In this document: positions 9,123 to 12,608 of the stretch, one piece after another
Layout: each line of letters begins with the position of its first letter
Position numbering within the stretch: position 1 is the first letter of the stretch
Assembly (NCBI GenBank): GCA_019137255.1
Contig: WPDH01000348.1
Location: 1 to 12,608 of the forward strand
Length of the DNA stretch: 12,608 bases
Reading direction: 5' to 3'
Source: Corinectria fuckeliana
Lineage: Eukaryota; Ascomycota; Sordariomycetes; Hypocreales; Nectriaceae
The notes under the pieces: model-generated
Seen by the model: the letters and a program-made list of their open reading frames with translations, nothing else
The model's database searches: none
Told to the model about the DNA's origin: nothing
Program-made: the position numbers and the translations under genes

Positions 9123-11402
9123 ATAAAACTATTAGGATATACTATTTTTAAGAAAAAATCTAAGTTTTACTAGAATTTTATAATAGTTATTAAGTATATT
9201 TATAAAACTAATAAATAGAGTCTTAAAAAAGCTAAGATTATTAAGATTAATAAGTAAAAGGTTTATATTAATATTAGAAAGGTTAGGTTCTTTCTTAGGA
9301 TAGTTAGATATTATTATTACTAGATCTAGTATTATACTTAAATTATAAGGCTTTTAATAATACTTTTTTAGAAAGATATTAACTTTATATAAGATAATAA
9401 CTAACAGAAAGTAATAAATTAACTAAAAGCTAAGATTATATTTTTACTAATTCTAATAACTTTTAACTTCTTAGATAAAGTAAGAGAAATTATTCTAATA
9501 GTAAATATAAGTCTTAAAAGATAAAAATATATACTAATATAACTTATTAATAGTAAGTAGTATCTAGTCTAAATTAAGTTTAAGCTTTAAAATAAGGCTA
9601 AGTAGAGTTATAATACTACTAAATAAGAGTACTAAGTAATACTATATATATTTTATTAACTAAGAAACTACTTATATAGTATTTATTTTATTCTTAAGAT
9701 AGATTTATAAGTTTTAGTTTACTAGCTTAATAGAAAAGCTAATAATATACTAGGCTTATTAATTATATATTAGATTAGCTATCTTATACTATTTAACTAT
9801 AGTATATACTATATATAAGATATTAAGAACCTTATTATAAATAAGCTATTAAGAAAGTAAGCTAAACTCTTAGATAAGCTAGATATAACTACTAAAAGAG
9901 ATATTAAGAATTTTATAAACTTATACCTTAATATAATATCTATTAAGAACTAATATAAGTAGCTAAAAAAGAGTTATAATAGGAAATTTCTTAAGCTAAA
10001 AGAATATCTCTTAACTCTAAAAAAGCTTATAAGAGTTAGTATAAGAGTCTTTTAAGCTATTTAGTATAAAGTCCTTTTTTATTTTATTTAAGATAGTTAA
10101 ATCTAGTAAAGGTTAAATAACCTAAAAGGTAAACTTATTCTTATAGTTAGGTAGAGAAAAATCTAAAAGCAGTTAATTAGGTTATACTATATTAAAAAAG
10201 GTTATAAAAGATAAGAAATAATACTTACTTTAATTTAAAAGAGGTATTTCTAAAAGATAATATAAATAGATATTAACTTAACTATCTCTTAGTATCTTAC
10301 CTGTTAAAATTATATATCTTAAAGAATAAAAAAAATTACTATTCTAATAGTATCTTAGTTTCTTATAATAAAAGTCTATTTTAATATATAGTACTTTTTA
10401 CTAAACTAAGATAAAAAGTATCTTACTAAAGCTAAATATAATTTAATAGGCTAGCTAAAAGCTAAGCTAATAGCTAAGCTAAACACTTATATAATAACTT
10501 TATTTATATAAAAAGTATTATAGTACTTTAGTATTATTATTATTATAGTAGTTAATAATAGGTTAGAAATAAGTAAGAAATTTATTTCTACTTTTAAAGC
10601 CTTAAAAATAAGAGTAGTACTTATTTTAACTTATAACCTAAAGGTAAATAAGATTATTAAAGCTAGTTATACTACTTTAGTATCTTACTTTAAGAAGTAT
10701 ATTTTAAGCTTAAGTATAAAGTAAGTAAAAAAGTTACTTTACACCCTAATAGCTAACTAAGTAGCTATTTATATATCTTATAAGAAATCAGCTTTTTTTT
10801 TACTTTATAAGTAGAAACTAGTTTTTTCTCTAGAAGTAATAGTACTTACTTAGAGGATTATTAATTAAGATAATATTAAAATATTAGATTAATTACTTAA
10901 AGAAAAAATCTAAATCTTAAAGTAATAATAAGATAATATAAAAAAAGCTAAAGTCTAAGTTATAATATACTAATAGAAGCTTACTTAGAGGATAAATAAC
11001 AGTTATAAGAGAAATATCTAAAAAGAGCTTTTAAATCTTAAAAATCTTATACTAAGATATAATATTAGGTAGTAAAATAATATAATAAGAGAAGTAAAAA
11101 TATAATATAAGTAAAATAGTTTATACTATATTAAGAGTTAAGATAAGCTAAGAGTTAGCTATTATATTACTACTTTAAATAAGATTAGTATTAAGAGATT
11201 AATTTATAAAAACTAGCTAAAAAAGTTTATTAAAGATAAAAAAGAATAGTAAACCTTAAAAGCTAATAAGAAAGACTTTAAATTCTAATCTCTTACTAAA
11301 GATTAAGATAAAAAGAATAATAAGAAAGTATTAGATTTAATAAGTAAAGATAATAATAAAAAGAATATAAGTAAAAATAAGATAATAATACTCTCTATTT
11401 AA
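9123..11402 (+). pseudogene. Second Ty3/gypsy pol, 5'-truncated: RT thumb, RNase H, integrase; RIP-degraded
   Basis: One plus-strand frame of 760 codons, apart from TAA/TAG stops, ending at TAA 11400. In order: RT thumb with GYTIF at 9135 and a RFFLRIVRYY-like segment near 9280; RNase H at about 9440-9850 with a catalytic Asp now Asn at 9504; integrase H2C2 zinc domain with His codons 10188 and 10203 (both Tyr) and Cys codons 10293 (Tyr) and 10302 (still TGT); integrase core with D, D, E at 10383, 10554 and 10659, now Asn, Asn, Lys; then a long integrase tail with a charged C-terminus (about 11200-11400, Lys/Asn-rich where Glu/Asp are likely). It differs clearly from the chromovirus pol and shows no chromodomain. 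The RT palm and fingers, protease, gag and 5' LTR are missing from this side. They may lie left of the window if the LINE-like element interrupts this one. Confidence 0.87.
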
Positions 11403-11578
11403 GAGCTATAATAGCACCTTAAAGTTTATCTTTTAGAAATAATAAAAAGTAAGTAGTTTTAGTACTAATAGTATTAAGATAGTAGTATAATAATCTACTT
11501 TATAATAGTAAACCTACTAGACTATATAAGTTACTACTAGAGGAAGTATAAATAAAAGAGGAAATAAGTAAAATATAA
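11403..11578. other. Noncoding, downstream of second pol
   Basis: No coherent frame and no recognisable site. It is probably the 3' untranslated part of the second gypsy element. Confidence 0.4.
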
Positions 11579-11650
11579 CTTAAAATAAGCTTAATATAAC
11601 TTAAGATAAGCTTAATATAACTTAAGATAAGCTTAATATAGCTTAAGATA
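11579..11650. repeat. 21-bp tandem repeat, about 3.4 copies
   Basis: The unit CTTAAGATAAGCTTAATAT plus two bases repeats at 11579-11599, 11600-11620 and 11621-11641, with a partial copy to 11650. Copies differ at one or two positions, all A/G. It lies in the 3' noncoding part of the second gypsy element. Confidence 0.88.
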
Positions 11651-11691
11651 CTACTATTAATAAGAGGATAAATAAAAATTAGAATATAATA

Positions 11692-11711
11692 TTATTTATT
11701 TATTTATTTAT
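11692..11711. repeat. TTTA microsatellite
   Basis: About five uninterrupted TTAT units, a simple repeat in noncoding sequence. Confidence 0.85.
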
Positions 11712-11905
11712 ACTTTATAGACCTAAAAGGTAAATAATACTTCTATTTTATATAGATATAAGAAAAACTATAAAATTAGATAAAAACTTATATTCTTTAT
11801 ATAGCAGGCCTAAGTTAAGCCTCTTATACTATTACTATATATAAGTAAATAGTCCTTTTACTAGGACTAAAGTTATCTTATTTCCTAAGGGGCTAAGAAA
11901 AAATT

Positions 11906-11976
11906 AAAAAGAGAGAAGAAGAAAAAAAGAAAAGAAAAAAGAGGAAAAAAGAAAAAAGAAGTAAAGAAGGGAGAAA
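11906..11976 (+). other. Long polypurine run, possible 3' polypurine tract of the second gypsy element
   Basis: Positions 11906-11961 are 56 purines in a row; after one T, 11963-11976 add 14 more, ending AAGGGAGAAA. A G-containing purine tract after pol is what a gypsy element uses to prime its plus strand, and the 3' LTR would begin just after it, near 11977. No second LTR copy is in the window to confirm this. It may instead be a simple purine microsatellite. Confidence 0.45.
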
Positions 11977-12466
11977 TAGTTAACTAAATATTAAGCACCT
12001 AGTTTACTATAAGAGTAGAGCAGTTAAGTATTAGAATTATACTAGCTAGGTATGTCTAAGTTGTTTTATAGTTATAGCTAAGAGCTTAGAATTTTAAGTG
12101 AGTAAAACTAGCTGCTAGTAGGTTAGCTAGCTATTAGTAGGTTAGCTAGTAGTATAGTTATTAGTAGCTAGAGGCTAGTATAGACTTAATACTTAACAGC
12201 TGTTAGTAGCTATTAGTAGCTATATAGATTTTTATTATTATTTATTATTTAGTCTTTTAAGTTATAATATCTTTCTTTCTTTCTTCTCTTTTTAATACCT
12301 CTATAAGTAGCTTTCTCTTAGGCTTTTTATTAGGCTTATATTAGCTTTAAGTCTTAAATATATACTAATATATATTCTTTCTAGGATTTATTAATATGTT
12401 TATTTCTTAGCTGCTTATACTATAGCTTTATTATAGTCTTATTATAGTAGCTAACTTTATATAGCT
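11977..12466. other. Noncoding; candidate 3' LTR of the second gypsy element
   Basis: No coherent frame was found on either strand. The position directly after the polypurine run fits a 3' LTR, but neither its end nor a target duplication can be set without the 5' copy. The stretch 12110-12220 is rich in TAGC/GCTA words and contains a short direct repeat; 12270-12290 is pyrimidine-rich with three CTTT units. Confidence 0.3.
12116..12149. repeat. 15-bp direct repeat, period 19
   Basis: TAGTAGGTTAGCTAG occurs at 12116-12130 and again exactly at 12135-12149. It is a short local duplication in noncoding DNA. Confidence 0.85.
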
Positions 12467-12478
12467 AAGAATAATAAC

Positions 12479-12480
<2 letters not shown>

Positions 12481-12528
<48 letters not shown>
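12481..12528. repeat. (TAA)16 microsatellite
   Basis: Sixteen perfect TAA units, continuing as interrupted AAT repeats to about 12537. It is noncoding. Its purity suggests slippage after RIP produced a TAA-rich seed, but this is inference. Confidence 0.92.
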
Positions 12529-12531
<3 letters not shown>

Positions 12532-12537
12532 TAATAA

Positions 12538-12608
12538 ACCTAATATAATCTCTTAGCAGAAGAGATATAGTTATATATACTAATCTATTTATATATAGAT
12601 TCTAATAA
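12538..12608. other. AT-rich right end, nothing recognised
   Basis: No frame or repeat of note, apart from a small AT palindrome near 12582-12602 of the kind expected by chance in such DNA. Confidence 0.4.

Noticed and set aside
11579..11650. A CRISPR-like or iteron-like array from the 21-bp repeats
   Set aside because: The units are directly adjacent with no spacers, and the context is a eukaryotic retroelement. It is a simple tandem repeat.
1..12608. Short uninterrupted ORFs with ATG in many places
   Set aside because: In RIP-mutated transposon DNA these are chance frames. None has a family motif or conserved start context.
1..12608. An intact novel system or host gene cluster
   Set aside because: Every coherent frame carries many stops and reads as a transposon component or an unidentified decayed frame. 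Nothing here could be expressed as an intact protein.

Overview
The window looks like a stretch of transposon graveyard from a filamentous ascomycete (Pezizomycotina) that carries out repeat-induced point mutation (RIP). It is very A+T rich and dominated by TpA. CpA, TpG and CpG are scarce: I find only nine CpG by eye in 12.6 kb. Stops in the recognisable reading frames are almost all TAA/TAG standing where Gln, Arg or Trp codons belong. I see no intact gene, no rRNA or tRNA and no host gene. The species cannot be named from this sequence.

Layout. (1) Positions 490-8241 hold a full-length Ty3/gypsy retrotransposon of the chromovirus type: exact 5-bp target duplication (GTAAG), two 212-bp LTRs (495-706, 8025-8236), gag, pol (RT, RNase H, integrase, C-terminal chromodomain) and a polypurine tract. 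Between pol and the 3' LTR lies a long reading frame on the opposite strand (7539 to 6082) that I do not recognise. (2) The sequences flanking it (1-489 and 8242 to about 9119) read on the minus strand as two halves of one broken protein. They join in the same frame once the LTR element and one target copy are removed. The joined frame carries a degraded CCHC zinc knuckle and resembles the ORF1 of a Tad1-like LINE. (3) From about 9120 to 11402, on the plus strand, lies a second, different Ty3/gypsy pol. It is recognisable from the RT thumb through RNase H, the H2C2 zinc domain, the integrase core and the integrase tail, but it lacks its 5' half. (4) Positions 11403-12608 are noncoding: a 21-bp tandem repeat, a long polypurine run that may belong to the second element's 3' end, and simple repeats.

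The simplest history is a nest: the second gypsy element is oldest, a LINE-like element entered or abutted it, and the chromovirus inserted into the LINE ORF. RIP then hit all layers. The two LTRs differ at 18 of 212 positions, all transitions. Both integrase catalytic triads now read Asn, Asn, Lys, and zinc-ligand Cys/His codons have become Tyr. The frames carry almost no indels, so the elements were disabled by point mutation. I found no sign of a new active system. The most open question is the antisense reading frame in the chromovirus.
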